A stretch of 64,000 nt of DNA. Origin: Streptococcus suis. GTDB lineage: Bacteria > Bacillota > Bacilli > Lactobacillales > Streptococcaceae. The notes under the pieces were generated by a model that ran no database searches, had not been told where the DNA came from, and was given only the letters and a program-made list of their open reading frames with translations. The number at the start of each line of letters is the position of its first letter. Position 1 is the first letter of the stretch. Below are positions 1 to 10,600 of this stretch, piece after piece. The stretch spans positions 29,974 to 93,973 of the forward strand of contig NZ_WCJE01000004.1 of NCBI RefSeq assembly GCF_016743335.1. Reading direction: 5' to 3'. The translations under genes were made by a program, and so were the position numbers.

Positions 1-67
1 TAAATTATCTGGAGTGGATAGTAGTTTGAGTTTTGCTTATACGACGAAATAATCTCCAGAAAGATAG

Positions 68-106
68 TTGTCGTTTTGTCCCAAATATTGTATAATATTT
101 GGGACA
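68..106 (+). promoter_or_regulatory. abiE promoter with perfect operator palindrome
   Basis: A -35 box TTGTCG (68-73) and a -10 box TATAAT (91-96) are 17 bases apart. A perfect 13-base inverted repeat, arms 77-89 and 94-106 (TGTCCCAAATATT and its complement, 4-base spacer), covers the -10 box and probable start point. AbiEi-type antitoxins are known to repress their own operon by binding inverted repeats, so this is the likely autoregulatory operator. Confidence 0.75.
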
Positions 107-119
107 AGGTGGTGAGAAA

Positions 120-722
120 TTGAGTAACATAAAGGCTAAAATTAATAGTAAGATTGATAATTTACCAGACGGCGCAGTCTTTATTTCAAATGATTTTTTA
201 GAGCTCGCTGATTATGAGACTATTAGAAAAAACTTGAATCGATTTGTTAACGATGGAACGATTCAGCGTATTGTAAACGGTGTGTATTACAAACCAAGGT
301 TTATTGAGTTGATTGGGGAATTTGAGTCTCCTTCAATAAATGAAGTGGCTATTGCCATTGCTAGAAAATACAATTGGACAATTGCACCCTCAGGGAACAC
401 AGCTCTAAATTTATTAGGGTTGTCAACACAAGTTCCAGCTCAATGGACTTATATTTCTGATGGACGGTATGTAAATTTTTTAATTGGAAATACGAAACTA
501 GTGTTCAAGCGAACAACAAATAGTACCATTTCAAATATGTCACAATTAACTGCACTAGTTATTCAAGCCATCAAAGCTATTGGAAAAGATAATATTTCAA
601 AAGAACAGATTCTTTATCTTAAAAATAGGTTAACTAAAAGTGATAAAGAGAAACTTCTTGAGGAAGGCAAGACTACCAGTGCATGGATTTATAAAATCTT
701 GAAAAAAATAGGAGAATCCTAA
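120..722 (+). CDS. abiEi: AbiEi-like type IV antitoxin / autorepressor
   Basis: Predicted antitoxin of the AbiE type IV toxin-antitoxin system, which counters the AbiEii nucleotidyltransferase and represses the operon. The protein (200 residues) has an N-terminal winged-helix-like part (roughly residues 20-65, with 'IRKNLNRFVNDGTIQRI' and 'GVYYKP') followed by the domain that these DUF6088/AbiEi_1-like proteins share. I chose the TTG at 120 because an upstream in-frame TTG at 99 lies inside the operator at the expected transcription start, while the GGTGAG-type ribosome site at 111-116 serves 120. The toxin gene starts 2 bases after its stop, so the two are co-transcribed. It is ICE defence cargo. 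The family call is good; target phage is unknown. Confidence 0.8.
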   Translation: MSNIKAKINSKIDNLPDGAVFISNDFLELADYETIRKNLNRFVNDGTIQRIVNGVYYKPRFIELIGEFESPSINEVAIAIARKYNWTIAPSGNTALNLLGLSTQVPAQWTYISDGRYVNFLIGNTKLVFKRTTNSTISNMSQLTALVIQAIKAIGKDNISKEQILYLKNRLTKSDKEKLLEEGKTTSAWIYKILKKIGES

Positions 723-724
723 AG

Positions 725-1723
725 ATGCTAGAATTTAAAAAAATATCCAAAGAAGACCTTCAAGCCATTATTAGAAATGCTGCGGAGAGACTTGGTATCA
801 ATGAAGTGATCGTTGAGAAAGACTATTGGGTTTGTTTCGTACTCAACTATCTCTTTACAAAGAGTGAATGGAAGGAGGCTTTTACATTTAAAGGGGGGAC
901 AAGTCTTTCTAAGTGCTATGATTTAATTAAGCGATTCTCAGAAGATATTGATTTAATCTTGGATTGGCAGGTGATTGGATATGGTAAAGACGAACCGTGG
1001 CATTCCCGATCAAATACGCAACAGGACAAGTTCAATAAGGAATCAAATTTAAAAGCAGAAGACTTTCTTGTGAATTCGTTAATTCCACAGATGAGGTTAG
1101 ATTTTGCGAAACTGATTGAAGATGATTTTCAAGTTAGTATAGATGTAAAAGACCCACAAACAGTGCTTTTTGAGTATCCGACAAGTTTCCGATCAGAGTA
1201 TGTGAAGCAAGTCATTCGCTTAGAAATTGGTGCTCTAGCTGCCTGGACACCCTCTGAAATGGTAGAGATTACTCCTGATTTATACAAGATTTACCCGATG
1301 TTATTTGTGGGAGATAGTATTTCAGTTAGGACTGTTTTACCTGAGAGAACCTTTTGGGAAAAAGCTACAATTTTACATCATGAGGCAAATAGACCAGCAG
1401 ATAGTAAAATCCCTATACGCTATGCACGACATTATTACGATATTTACTGTCTTGCCCATTCGATTTATAAGAATAGAGCCTTTATGAATCAAGAGTTATT
1501 GGAGAAAGTTGTTTCATTTAAGGAAAAATTTTATCCTCGAAAATGGGCAAATTATGAAGACGCAACTATTGAAAGAATCAGATTACTTCCAGACGATTAC
1601 AGATTGAATGAAATTGAATCAGATTACAACCAGATGAAAGAAATGTTTTATGGGTCTGTGCCATCATTTGAAGAGGTGTTAACAACTATCGCTAATTTAG
1701 AAAAAGAAATCCATAAACTTTAG
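725..1723 (+). CDS. abiEii: AbiEii/AbiGii family nucleotidyltransferase toxin
   Basis: Toxin partner of the preceding antitoxin (332 residues). The nucleotidyltransferase signature is clear: 'FKGGTS' at residues 55-60, then 'RFSEDIDL' at 69-76, giving the G-S and D-x-D active-site layout of the AbiEii family; further conserved stretches include 'LPERTFWEKATILHHEA' and 'RYARHYYDIYCL'. Family members transfer nucleotides to an RNA target (tRNA in studied homologues) and cause reversible growth arrest, giving abortive infection of phage and stabilising mobile elements. Length and motifs look intact. It shares one transcript with abiEi and ends just before a terminator. Confidence 0.88.
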   Translation: MLEFKKISKEDLQAIIRNAAERLGINEVIVEKDYWVCFVLNYLFTKSEWKEAFTFKGGTSLSKCYDLIKRFSEDIDLILDWQVIGYGKDEPWHSRSNTQQDKFNKESNLKAEDFLVNSLIPQMRLDFAKLIEDDFQVSIDVKDPQTVLFEYPTSFRSEYVKQVIRLEIGALAAWTPSEMVEITPDLYKIYPMLFVGDSISVRTVLPERTFWEKATILHHEANRPADSKIPIRYARHYYDIYCLAHSIYKNRAFMNQELLEKVVSFKEKFYPRKWANYEDATIERIRLLPDDYRLNEIESDYNQMKEMFYGSVPSFEEVLTTIANLEKEIHKL

Positions 1724-1737
1724 ACATCAATTATTTT

Positions 1738-1767
1738 AGTCATCCACTTTTATGGGTGGCTTTTTTC
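1738..1767 (+). terminator. Terminator after abiE operon
   Basis: A 9-bp stem with one or two G-T pairs (arms about 1738-1746 and 1753-1761) is followed by a run of six T. It ends the abiE transcript. From here to the adhesin gene at 1979 I see no gene; the stretch holds one copy of a 19-base repeat (1783-1801). Confidence 0.65.
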
Positions 1768-1782
1768 TTTTCACTGAACTTA

Positions 1783-1801
1783 ATGTGATAACAAAATCAA
1801 G
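1783..1801 (+). repeat. 19-base direct repeat, copy 1
   Basis: ATGTGATAACAAAATCAAG occurs here in non-coding DNA and again, identically and in the same orientation, at 27229-27247 at the 3' end of the toprim gene. The two copies flank the adhesin, helicase and resistance segment. Significance is unknown; it could mark an old rearrangement of ICE modules. Confidence 0.5.
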
Positions 1802-1978
1802 CCTTCTTTTTTATGATTGTATTGAACTTGGGCTACGAGCTGTACAAAAAAGAGAGTTTCTCCTAGAACGGAAAGTTCTTCGTCAAAACTCCTATTTTTG
1901 TCGTGCTCGCTTAACGCCCTCGTATCTAATAAAGAGTGACAGTTTGTTGCTACAGAAAAAAGAAAAGAAGGACACTTT

Positions 1979-4900
1979 ATGACCAAAACATGTAATCATC
2001 ACTTTCTTGTCAATCAGGAAAAAGGCGAGAAACACGTCTTTCGTAAGAGTAAAAAATATCGGACGTTATGTTCGGTTGCCCTTGGAACCATGGTAACCGC
2101 TGTTGTTGCTTGGGGAGGCACGGTTGCACATGCTGATGAAGTTACCCCATCAGTTGATACAACCATTCAACGAACGGAGAATCCAGCCACAAATTTACCA
2201 GAAGCACAACCAACCCCTGTTTCTGAACAAACTGAAAGTTTAGTCTCAACAGGTCAATCCAATGGAGCGATTGCTGTCACCGTACCACATGATACGGTAA
2301 CACAAGCGGTTGAAGAGGCAAAGGCTGAAGGTGTTTCTACAGTGGAAGATAGTCCAATGGATTTGGGAAATACAACTTCAGCGTCAGAGACCACCCAACA
2401 AATTTCAAAAGCTGAAGCAGATGCCCAAAACCAAGTTGCGGCTATCAATGAAGTTACTGAATCCTACAAAGCTGACAAAGCAGCTTATGTGGATGAAAAA
2501 GCTCGCATTGAACAAGAAAATAAGGAGCTGACACAGGCCTACGAAGGGGCCAATCTAATTGGTAAAGAGACAAATACTTGGGTTGAAGCCAAAGTCAATG
2601 ACCTAAAATCCCAGTATGCAGATGCTGATGTGACAGTAAAAGAACAAGTAGTTTCATCAGGAAATGGGACATCTGTCCTTGACTATACTAACTATGGCAA
2701 GGCTGTTGAAACCATTCAATCAACTAATGAACAAGCTGTGGCAGATTATCTAACAAAGAAAACCAAGGCAGATGAAATTGTTGCGAAAAACCAAGTCATT
2801 CAAAAAGAAAATGAAGCTGGACTTGCTAAGGTAAAAGCAGATAACGAAGCCATTGAAAGGCGTAATCAGGCAGGTCAAGCAGCTGTAGATTCTGAAAACC
2901 AAGCCGGTCAAGCTGCGGTAGATAAATCTAATCAAGAGAAACAAAAATTAGCTTCAGACCGAGCAGCTGAGATTGAAGCTATAACCAAACGCAATCAAGA
3001 AAAAGAAGAAGCCGCAAGAAAAGAAAATGAAGCGATTGATGCCTATAATGCGAAAGAATTGGAACGCTATCAACGTGACTTGGCCGAGATTTCAAAAGGC
3101 GAAGAAGGCTATATTTCTGAAGCCCTTGCTCAAGCTCTAAATCTCAATAACGGTGAACCACAAGCACAACATGGGGCCATTACCCGAAATCCTGATCAGA
3201 TTATTTCAACTGGGGATGCTATGCTTGGGGGCTACTCAAGAATTTTGGATTCAACAGGATTCTTTGTTTATGATAGCTTCAAAACAGGTGAGACCCTCAG
3301 TTTTAATTATCAAAATCTTCAAAATGCACGATTTGATGGCAAAAAGATTAGTCGTGTGAGTTACGATATTACCAATCTTGTGTCACCAGCTGGAACCAAT
3401 TCCGTAAAATTGGTTGTACCAAACGATCCTACCGAGGGCTTTATTGCCTATCGAAATGATGGAAATGGGGACTGGCGAACAGACAAGATGGAGTTTCGTG
3501 TAGTTGCCAAGTATTTCTTGGAAGACGGATCGCAAGTTACCTTCTCTAAAGAAAAACCAGGTGTCTTCACGCATTCTTCCCTCAATCATAATGACATTGG
3601 TCTAGAATATGTTAAAGATTCATCTGGGAAATTTGTGCCGATTAATGGCTCAACCGTTCAGGTGACTAATGAAGGTCTAGCACGATCTTTGGGTTCCAAC
3701 CGTGCAAGCGATTTGAATTTACCTGAAGAATGGGATACGACCTCTAGTCGCTATGCTTATAAAGGAGCAATTGTCTCAACGGTCACATCAGACAATACCT
3801 ATATAGTCACCTTTGGCCAAGGCGATATGCCTCAGAATGTTGGCTTGTCTTACTGGTTTGCCTTGAATACCCTACCAGTGGCACGTACAGTAACACCTTA
3901 TAGTCCCAAACCTCATGTAACGGTGGAACTTGAACCCGTTCCAGAACCTATTACGGTAACACCAGATGTCTATACACCAAAAACATTTACACCAGAAAAG
4001 CCTGTAACCTTCACGCCAAAGCCTTTGGAAGAAGTAGTGCAGCCTAGTCTAACTTTGACCAAGGTAACCTTACCTGTCAAACCTATTCCAAAAGAACTTC
4101 CAACGCCACCACAAGTACCGACTGTCCATTATCATGCGTACCGTTTGACGACAACTCCAGAGATTATGAAAGAAGTGGTCAATAGTGACCAAGCTAATCT
4201 TCATGAGAAAACTGTCGCGAAAGATTCAACGGTGATTTATCCCTTAACAGTTGATGCCTTATCGTCCAATCGTGCTCAAACGACTAGTCTCATTTTTGAG
4301 GACTACTTGCCTGCTGGTTACCTGTTTGATAAGGAAACAACACAAAAAGAGAATGAAAACTATGTCCTTAGCTTTGATGAGACTAAGAATTTTGTGACCT
4401 TGACCGCAAAGGAAAACTTGTTGCAGGAGGTGAATAAAGATTTAACCAAGGTTTATCAATTGACCGCCCCAAAACTCTATGGTTCTGTTCAAAATGATGG
4501 GGCAACCTATTCCAATAGTTACAAACTCCTTTTGAACAAGGGCACAACAAATGCTTATACAGTCACTTCAAATATTGTGACGGTACGTACACCAGGTGAT
4601 GGGGAGACAACTACACCTATTACACCTGATAAGAACAATGAAAATGCGAATGGTGTTCTCATTAACGATACGGTCGTAGCTCTTGGTACAACCAACCACT
4701 ACCGATTGACTTGGGATTTGGACCAGTATCAGGGAGATCGTTCTGCTAAAGAGACAATTGCACGAGGCTTCTTCTTTGTGGACGATTACCCAGAGGAAGT
4801 GCTTGATGTGGTGGAAAATGGCACGGCTGTTACAACCCTTGATGGTCAGAATGTATCAGGAATAACGGTTAAAACCTATGCTTCGTTAAATGAAGCACCT

Positions 4901-6877
4901 AAAGACCTTCAAGATAAATTGGCTCGTGCTAAGATTACACCAACAGGTGCCTTTCAAGTCTTTTTGCCCGATGACAACCAAGTCTTTTATGACCAGTATG
5001 TCAAAACAGGTACATCTTTAGCTTTACTGATCAAAATGACGGTTAAAGATAGTCTCTATGGTCAGACAAAGACCTATACAAACAAGGCCTACCAAGTGGA
5101 TTTCGGCAATGGCTATGAAACCAAGGAAGTGTCCAACACCCTTGTTACTCCAGAACCTAAGAAACAAAACCTCAATAAAGACAAAGTGGACATCAATGGG
5201 AAGCCAATGCTAGTGGGAACTCAAAATCACTATACTCTCTCATGGGACTTGGACCAATACCGAGGGATTAAAGCAGACAACTCTCAGATTGCACAAGGTT
5301 TTTACTTTGTGGATGATTATCCAGAAGAAGCTTTATTGCCAGATGAAACAGCTATTCAGGTTATCACATCTGATGGTAAAACAGTTTCAGGAATCACGGT
5401 GAAGTCTTATTCTCAATTATCAGAAGCTCCTAACTCCTTACAAGCAGCCCTTTCTAAACGAAAGATTCAGCCTAAAGGAGCTTTCCAAGTTTTCATTCCT
5501 GAAGACCCACAAGCCTTCTATAACTCTTATGTGACCAAGGGGGAGAATATTACTATTGTCACTCCGATGACGGTTTTGGAAACCATGATTAATTCAGGGA
5601 AGTCTTATGAAAACGTGGCCTATCAGGTGGATTTTGGACAAGCTTATGAAACTAATACGGTGACCAATTTTGTCCCTAAAGTAACTCCACATAAGTCTAA
5701 TACCAATCAAGAAGGCATTTTAATTGATGGAAAGACTGTCCTTCCGAATACGGTCAATTATTACAAAATTGTCTTGGATTACAGTCAATACAAGGATATG
5801 GTCGTGACGGATGATGTTCTTGCCAAGGGATTTTACATGGTAGACGATTACCCAGAAGAAGCCCTTACCCTAAATCCTGATGGCATTCAAGTTTTGGATA
5901 AGGATGGCAATCGTGTATCTGGTATCTCTGTCAGCACCTACGCTAGTTTGTCAGAAGCTCCGAAAGTTGTTCAAGATGCCATGGCTAAACGTCAGTTTAC
6001 ACCTAAAGGAGCCATTCAAGTTCTTAGTAGCGATGATCCCAAAACCTTTTATGATACCTATGTGAAGACTGGTCAAACCTTAGTTGTCACCCTTCCGATG
6101 ACGGTTAAAAATGAGCTGACCAAAACAGGTGGTCAGTATGAAAATACAGCCTATCAAATTGATTTTGGCTTGGCTTATGTGACGGAAACAGTGGTCAATA
6201 ATGTTCCCAAACTGGACCCACAAAAAGATGTGGTGATTGACTTGTCTCATAAAAATAACAGCCTTGATGGGAAAGAAGTGGCCTTGAATCAAATCTTTAA
6301 CTATCGCTTAGTTGGAGCGATGATTCCAAGCAATCGTGCGACTGATTTATTTGAATATGGTTTTGAAGATAACTATGATGAAAAGCATGATGAGTACAAT
6401 GGTGTTTATCGCAGCTATCTGATGACGGATATCACCCTCAAAGACGGTTCTGTCTTAAAAGAAGGAACGGAAGTCACGAAATATACCTTACAACAGGTAG
6501 ATACAGAAAATGGCCTCGTGTCAATTTCATTTGATAAAGCCTTCTTAGAGACTATCTCTGATGATTCAGCCTTTCAGGCAGATGTTTACCTTCAGATGAA
6601 ACGGATTGCGGCTGGTCAGGTGGAGAATACCTATCTCCATACAGTGAATAGCTATGTCATTAGCTCAAATACAGTTGTAACATATACACCTCAACCTCAA
6701 GAACCAAGTCCAAATCAACCCACACCACCTCAACCACCAATTGAGACTATTGAACCGCCTGTTCCAGCAAGCGTTTTGCCAAATACAGGGGAACAAGAAT
6801 CACTTTTGGGCTTGATTGGAGCTGGTATTCTACTTGGTACGGCTTATGGACTGAAGAAAAAGGAGGAGAATAGATGA
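1979..6877 (+). CDS. Antigen I/II (SspB)-like LPxTG surface adhesin
   Basis: Large cell-wall-anchored adhesin (1632 residues). Visible in order: a Gram-positive signal peptide with a KSKKYRTLCSVALG core, cleaved near 'VAHA-DE'; an alanine-rich coiled-coil A region with 'NQAGQAAVD' repeats (about residues 145-375); a GbpC/Spa-type V domain (about 395-640); a proline-rich stretch; then C-terminal domains, including three tandem repeats of about 175 residues sharing 'WDLDQY' or similar, 'VDDYPEE' and 'YQVDFG' (about 880-1420); a last globular domain; LPNTGE, a hydrophobic segment and KKKEENR. Antigen I/II proteins bind salivary glycoproteins and host matrix. Such a gene is common in ICESa2603-type elements, near transfer genes, and may aid mating contacts. 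ATG 1979 follows AAGAAGGA. The next gene overlaps its stop by four bases. Confidence 0.9.
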   Translation: MTKTCNHHFLVNQEKGEKHVFRKSKKYRTLCSVALGTMVTAVVAWGGTVAHADEVTPSVDTTIQRTENPATNLPEAQPTPVSEQTESLVSTGQSNGAIAVTVPHDTVTQAVEEAKAEGVSTVEDSPMDLGNTTSASETTQQISKAEADAQNQVAAINEVTESYKADKAAYVDEKARIEQENKELTQAYEGANLIGKETNTWVEAKVNDLKSQYADADVTVKEQVVSSGNGTSVLDYTNYGKAVETIQSTNEQAVADYLTKKTKADEIVAKNQVIQKENEAGLAKVKADNEAIERRNQAGQAAVDSENQAGQAAVDKSNQEKQKLASDRAAEIEAITKRNQEKEEAARKENEAIDAYNAKELERYQRDLAEISKGEEGYISEALAQALNLNNGEPQAQHGAITRNPDQIISTGDAMLGGYSRILDSTGFFVYDSFKTGETLSFNYQNLQNARFDGKKISRVSYDITNLVSPAGTNSVKLVVPNDPTEGFIAYRNDGNGDWRTDKMEFRVVAKYFLEDGSQVTFSKEKPGVFTHSSLNHNDIGLEYVKDSSGKFVPINGSTVQVTNEGLARSLGSNRASDLNLPEEWDTTSSRYAYKGAIVSTVTSDNTYIVTFGQGDMPQNVGLSYWFALNTLPVARTVTPYSPKPHVTVELEPVPEPITVTPDVYTPKTFTPEKPVTFTPKPLEEVVQPSLTLTKVTLPVKPIPKELPTPPQVPTVHYHAYRLTTTPEIMKEVVNSDQANLHEKTVAKDSTVIYPLTVDALSSNRAQTTSLIFEDYLPAGYLFDKETTQKENENYVLSFDETKNFVTLTAKENLLQEVNKDLTKVYQLTAPKLYGSVQNDGATYSNSYKLLLNKGTTNAYTVTSNIVTVRTPGDGETTTPITPDKNNENANGVLINDTVVALGTTNHYRLTWDLDQYQGDRSAKETIARGFFFVDDYPEEVLDVVENGTAVTTLDGQNVSGITVKTYASLNEAPKDLQDKLARAKITPTGAFQVFLPDDNQVFYDQYVKTGTSLALLIKMTVKDSLYGQTKTYTNKAYQVDFGNGYETKEVSNTLVTPEPKKQNLNKDKVDINGKPMLVGTQNHYTLSWDLDQYRGIKADNSQIAQGFYFVDDYPEEALLPDETAIQVITSDGKTVSGITVKSYSQLSEAPNSLQAALSKRKIQPKGAFQVFIPEDPQAFYNSYVTKGENITIVTPMTVLETMINSGKSYENVAYQVDFGQAYETNTVTNFVPKVTPHKSNTNQEGILIDGKTVLPNTVNYYKIVLDYSQYKDMVVTDDVLAKGFYMVDDYPEEALTLNPDGIQVLDKDGNRVSGISVSTYASLSEAPKVVQDAMAKRQFTPKGAIQVLSSDDPKTFYDTYVKTGQTLVVTLPMTVKNELTKTGGQYENTAYQIDFGLAYVTETVVNNVPKLDPQKDVVIDLSHKNNSLDGKEVALNQIFNYRLVGAMIPSNRATDLFEYGFEDNYDEKHDEYNGVYRSYLMTDITLKDGSVLKEGTEVTKYTLQQVDTENGLVSISFDKAFLETISDDSAFQADVYLQMKRIAAGQVENTYLHTVNSYVISSNTVVTYTPQPQEPSPNQPTPPQPPIETIEPPVPASVLPNTGEQESLLGLIGAGILLGTAYGLKKKEENR

Positions 6878-7065
6878 ATCCGAAAACCATTTATGAAAAG
6901 GATTCAGACCATGATGGTTTGACAGACGCTCAGGAACTAGATTTAGGAACCAATCCATATGCTATTGATACAGATGGTGATGGTCAAGCTGATTTAGAAG
7001 AGCTACAATCTGGACATTCACCACTAGTCCCACAAAAGGAGTTGTGTGATGGCTTGGAACTTTGA
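6874..7065 (+). CDS. Small thrombospondin-type-3 / EF-hand-like calcium-binding protein
   Basis: A 63-residue protein with two D-x-D-x-D-G loops: 'DSDHDGLTDAQE' and 'DTDGDGQADLEE'. These match thrombospondin type 3 / EF-hand-like calcium sites usually found near cell-wall anchors. The ATG overlaps the adhesin stop (ATGA), implying translational coupling. There is no signal peptide, so either it acts inside the cell or it is a detached tail of an ancestral adhesin; both are inference. Its 3' end overlaps the next gene by 17 bases. Confidence 0.7.
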   Translation: MNPKTIYEKDSDHDGLTDAQELDLGTNPYAIDTDGDGQADLEELQSGHSPLVPQKELCDGLEL

Positions 7066-7600
7066 CACCATGAAAGAGGCTTTGTCTGAAATGGAGAAGG
7101 ATGATTACCAAGAGTTTATCAAAGCCTTTCTCTCATTGGAATTAAGTATTTCTGATAGAACAATTATTAATCAGGTTTATCAAGATTATATGGATGAAGA
7201 TGACTTGTCCTTGGTTAGCGATGAACTAAGAGTCAAAGTGGATGATTACCAGGATGAGGTGCAAGCAGATATTACGGATATTCTTGAAAAATTGTATGGC
7301 ACAGGCGAGGGTACTAGTTTTATCATGGATGTCATGTCTTCGAATAGTCTTTCTGACACGATGGATCAATATGAAATTTTGGATAGTGAAGACTATTCCT
7401 TAATCGGTCTTGAAACCTTACATGCTATGATTCAACAGGACTTAGCCATTTCCAGTCAGGATTATTTTGGCGACTTGGTTCACCTAGCTTTGCAGAAAGA
7501 GTTACTAGACCAGAAAAGTCATTTCTTACAACACTATGTGGCGACTGTAATGGAAGGTATTCCACAAGAAAAAGACCAACGAGCCTTGGTCCTAGACTAA
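7049..7600 (+). CDS. Conserved ICE protein of unknown function
   Basis: Acidic, mostly helical protein (183 residues) with no motif I can tie to a function. It sits between the adhesin operon and the methylase/helicase gene, the place where ICESa2603-type elements carry an unnamed conserved protein. I chose ATG 7049 because AAAGGAG (7034-7040) lies 8 bases before it; a GTG one codon upstream is less well spaced. It is probably translated with the small protein upstream, since the reading frames overlap, and is closed by a terminator. Confidence 0.65.
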   Translation: MAWNFDTMKEALSEMEKDDYQEFIKAFLSLELSISDRTIINQVYQDYMDEDDLSLVSDELRVKVDDYQDEVQADITDILEKLYGTGEGTSFIMDVMSSNSLSDTMDQYEILDSEDYSLIGLETLHAMIQQDLAISSQDYFGDLVHLALQKELLDQKSHFLQHYVATVMEGIPQEKDQRALVLD

Positions 7601-7606
7601 AACGAA

Positions 7607-7636
7607 GGGCTGAGAATAGAATCTCAGCTCTTTTTT
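7607..7636 (+). terminator. Terminator after adhesin operon
   Basis: Stem GCTGAGA/TCTCAGC (7609-7615 with 7622-7628) followed by six T. It separates the adhesin operon from the methylase/helicase gene, which starts 22 bases after its stem with its own GGAGG site. Confidence 0.75.
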
Positions 7637-7650
7637 GATGGGAGGAACGA

Positions 7651-10600
7651 ATGAATCAAGAAGTTTTACTACAGATGTTGCGGGCTACCATTCCTCGTGA
7701 CAGAGCCATGCTTGAAGCATTTTTGTATTACCAAGCAAACCACTTTGATGAGGATTGGGATAGCCTTATCAAAGAATTTATTGTGAATAGAAAGGAAGTC
7801 CAAAGCCCTGTTCAGGTACTTCATTTTGAGACGGACGTTTCAGCTTTTGTACAGGCTAGTCCTTATGATACTGCTCATGACCTGTTGACTTATACTCAAG
7901 TTTTCGGCCAAAGTGGTCTTCAAAAACTAGATAAACTATCGCCGTCTGAAAAAAACTTGGTGATAGAAGTGGCCTTGTTCAATCTGGCCACTCGTTTTCA
8001 ATTATTGGATTCCAATGGACACTACCAAACCATATCGCCGGATTCACTCTTACAAAAGAGTAGGGGAGCTAATTTGGTCAATGTGTATCGTGTGGCTAAT
8101 AATTTAGCGGATCGTATTAGTCGAGATATTGAACAGTTTCTCTTAACTTACGAGCCTGAGCTTGAAACTAGAGCTGATGAAACTGTTCTAGAAAATGAAG
8201 AAACTGTTGATGAGCACAAAACAAGTGTTCATCAAGCAATATCTTTTCGAGAAGAGGGCTCTCTGGTTATTGCTAGTTTGGATGTAGATTTGTCTCAACT
8301 AGATGTTCAAATAGGAAAAAACAGTCATCTGCCAGCTTATGAAGAGTTATCCTTACGACGTAAATTTGAGATTCTAACATATTTTGACCAAATTCGAAAT
8401 GAACGTTCCAAAGTCCCAAGTTTTAGACGAGGTGATTTTGACACAGAGATGGAAATGACACCAGTCTTTGATGGCGAGGAATTACTTACTTATCTCGAAG
8501 CTGATGGCAGTCCCTATGAGCTGAAACGAACGCTGACTACAGTCGAAGAAAAGGAATTAGAAAAAATTGGACAAGCCATTAGGATAGAAAATCAAGAGAA
8601 ATTGACTCAAGTGGGGATTGAGCTATCTCAGTTTGACCAAGACCAAGTCGGCATTTTATTGGATGCCGCAGGTCGTTTTCGTTTGAAAAATTCGGACCTT
8701 GCTTTATTAGGTGGTTATCCAAAAGCTACGGTAACTCAACTAGCCCTTGCGACAGAACTACTCCAAATGGGGCTAACTCATGAAAAAGTTGAATTTTTCT
8801 TTGGCAGTCAGCTTTCCATTGAAGAGCTGAGACAAGTTGCCTACGCCTTTTTACACCAAGAACTCAGCAGAGAAGACGCGGAACAATTTGAAAAAGATAA
8901 AGGCAATCAGCCAGATTTAACTCTCAGAGATTGGAAAAGCAAGCTAGAGAAAGCTGAGGGAAAAGAAGTAGTTGATGAAGAATTCGCGGAAAATCCACTG
9001 GTTCAGAGAGTATTGGACACTTATCCTCTGGGGTCATTGGTTTCCTATAAGGGACAGGACTTTGAGGTCATGTCGGTCAGCGATGCTCGATTGAACGGTT
9101 TGATTCGGATTGAGTTAGTCAATGACTTTTCGGATATCATTGAACAAAATCCAGTTCTTTATGTGAGGACCTGGGAAGAAGTCAGTCAGGCACTTCATCA
9201 GCCAAAGGCAGAACCACAAATAGAGTTAGAAGGGGCGGACCAAGAATTAAACCTTTTTTCATTTCTGGAAGAGGAATCTGCTACTGAGCACCCTATTCAG
9301 ACTGTCGGTCTCTTGGAACCAAGTGGTGTAGAGGAGTCCAACAATGATGTTGTTGACCAACCAAACAACCAAGTTCCTTTTGAGGAAGTAGTCGGAACAA
9401 TTCCAGAGATTCCTGTAACGGACTTTTATTTTCCAGAAGATATGACGGACTTTTATCCTAAGACTGCTAGAGATAAGGTTGAGACAAACATTGCGGCTAT
9501 TCGTTTGGTTAAAACACTTGAAACGGAACGCCGTCAGGCAAATCCAAGTGAACAAGAATTCCTTGCCAAGTATGTGGGCTGGGGTGGACTTGCCAATGAA
9601 TTTTTTGATGACTATAATCCAAAATTTTCTAAGGAACGAGAAGAACTGAAAAGCTTAGTCACAGATAAAGAGTCTTCGGATATGAAGCAGTCCTCTCTGA
9701 CGGCTTATTACACGGACCCTACCCTGATCCGTCAGATGTGGGATAAGTTGGAAAGAGATGGCTTTACGGGTGGCAAAATCCTAGATCCTTCCATGGGAAC
9801 TGGGAATTTCTTTGCGGCTATGCCCAAACACTTAAGAGAAAAGAGTGAGCTATATGGCGTAGAGCTAGATACCATTACAGGAGCTATAGCCAAACACCTT
9901 CACCCCAATAGTCATATTGAAATTAAGGGTTTTGAGACGGTGGCTTTTAACGACAATAGTTTTGATTTGGTGATTTCAAATGTGCCGTTTGCCAATATAC
10001 GAATTGCGGATAACAGGTACGATAAGCCTTACATGATTCATGATTACTTTGTCAAAAAGTCGCTTGATTTAGTCCATGATGGTGGACAAGTAGCGATTAT
10101 CTCTTCCACAGGAACCATGGATAAGCGAACAGAAAATATCTTACAAGATATTCGTGAGACAACCGAGTTTCTTGGTGGGGTTCGACTGCCTGACTCTGCC
10201 TTTAAGGCCATTGCAGGAACCACTGTCACAACGGATATGTTGTTCTTCCAGAAACACCTGAACAAGGTATATGTGACAGATGATTTAGCCTTTTCAGGTT
10301 CCATTCGTTATGAAAAGGATAGTCGCATTTGGCTCAATCCATACTTTGATGGAGAATACAATAGCCAAGTGCTAGGAACCTATGAAGTTAGAAACTTTAA
10401 CGGTGGAACACTTTCTGTTAAGGGGACTAGTGACAACCTCATCGCTAGTGTTCAAACTGCTCTAAATCAAGTAATATCTCCAAGAGAGATAGATAGAAAT
10501 GAGGTCATCATTAACCCAGATGTGTTGACCAAACAAGTCAATGATACCTCCATTCCAGCTGAAATGAGGGAAAATCTAGGTCAGTACAGTTTTGGTTATC

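Noticed and set aside
1..60. TCTGGAG/CTCCAGA inverted repeat at the window start
   Set aside because: Seven-base arms 40 bases apart and no T-run; too weak to call a terminator or other site.
1780..1986. Overlapping ORFs on both strands before the adhesin gene
   Set aside because: Low-complexity translations, no ribosome site that fits and no recognisable family; treated as non-coding.
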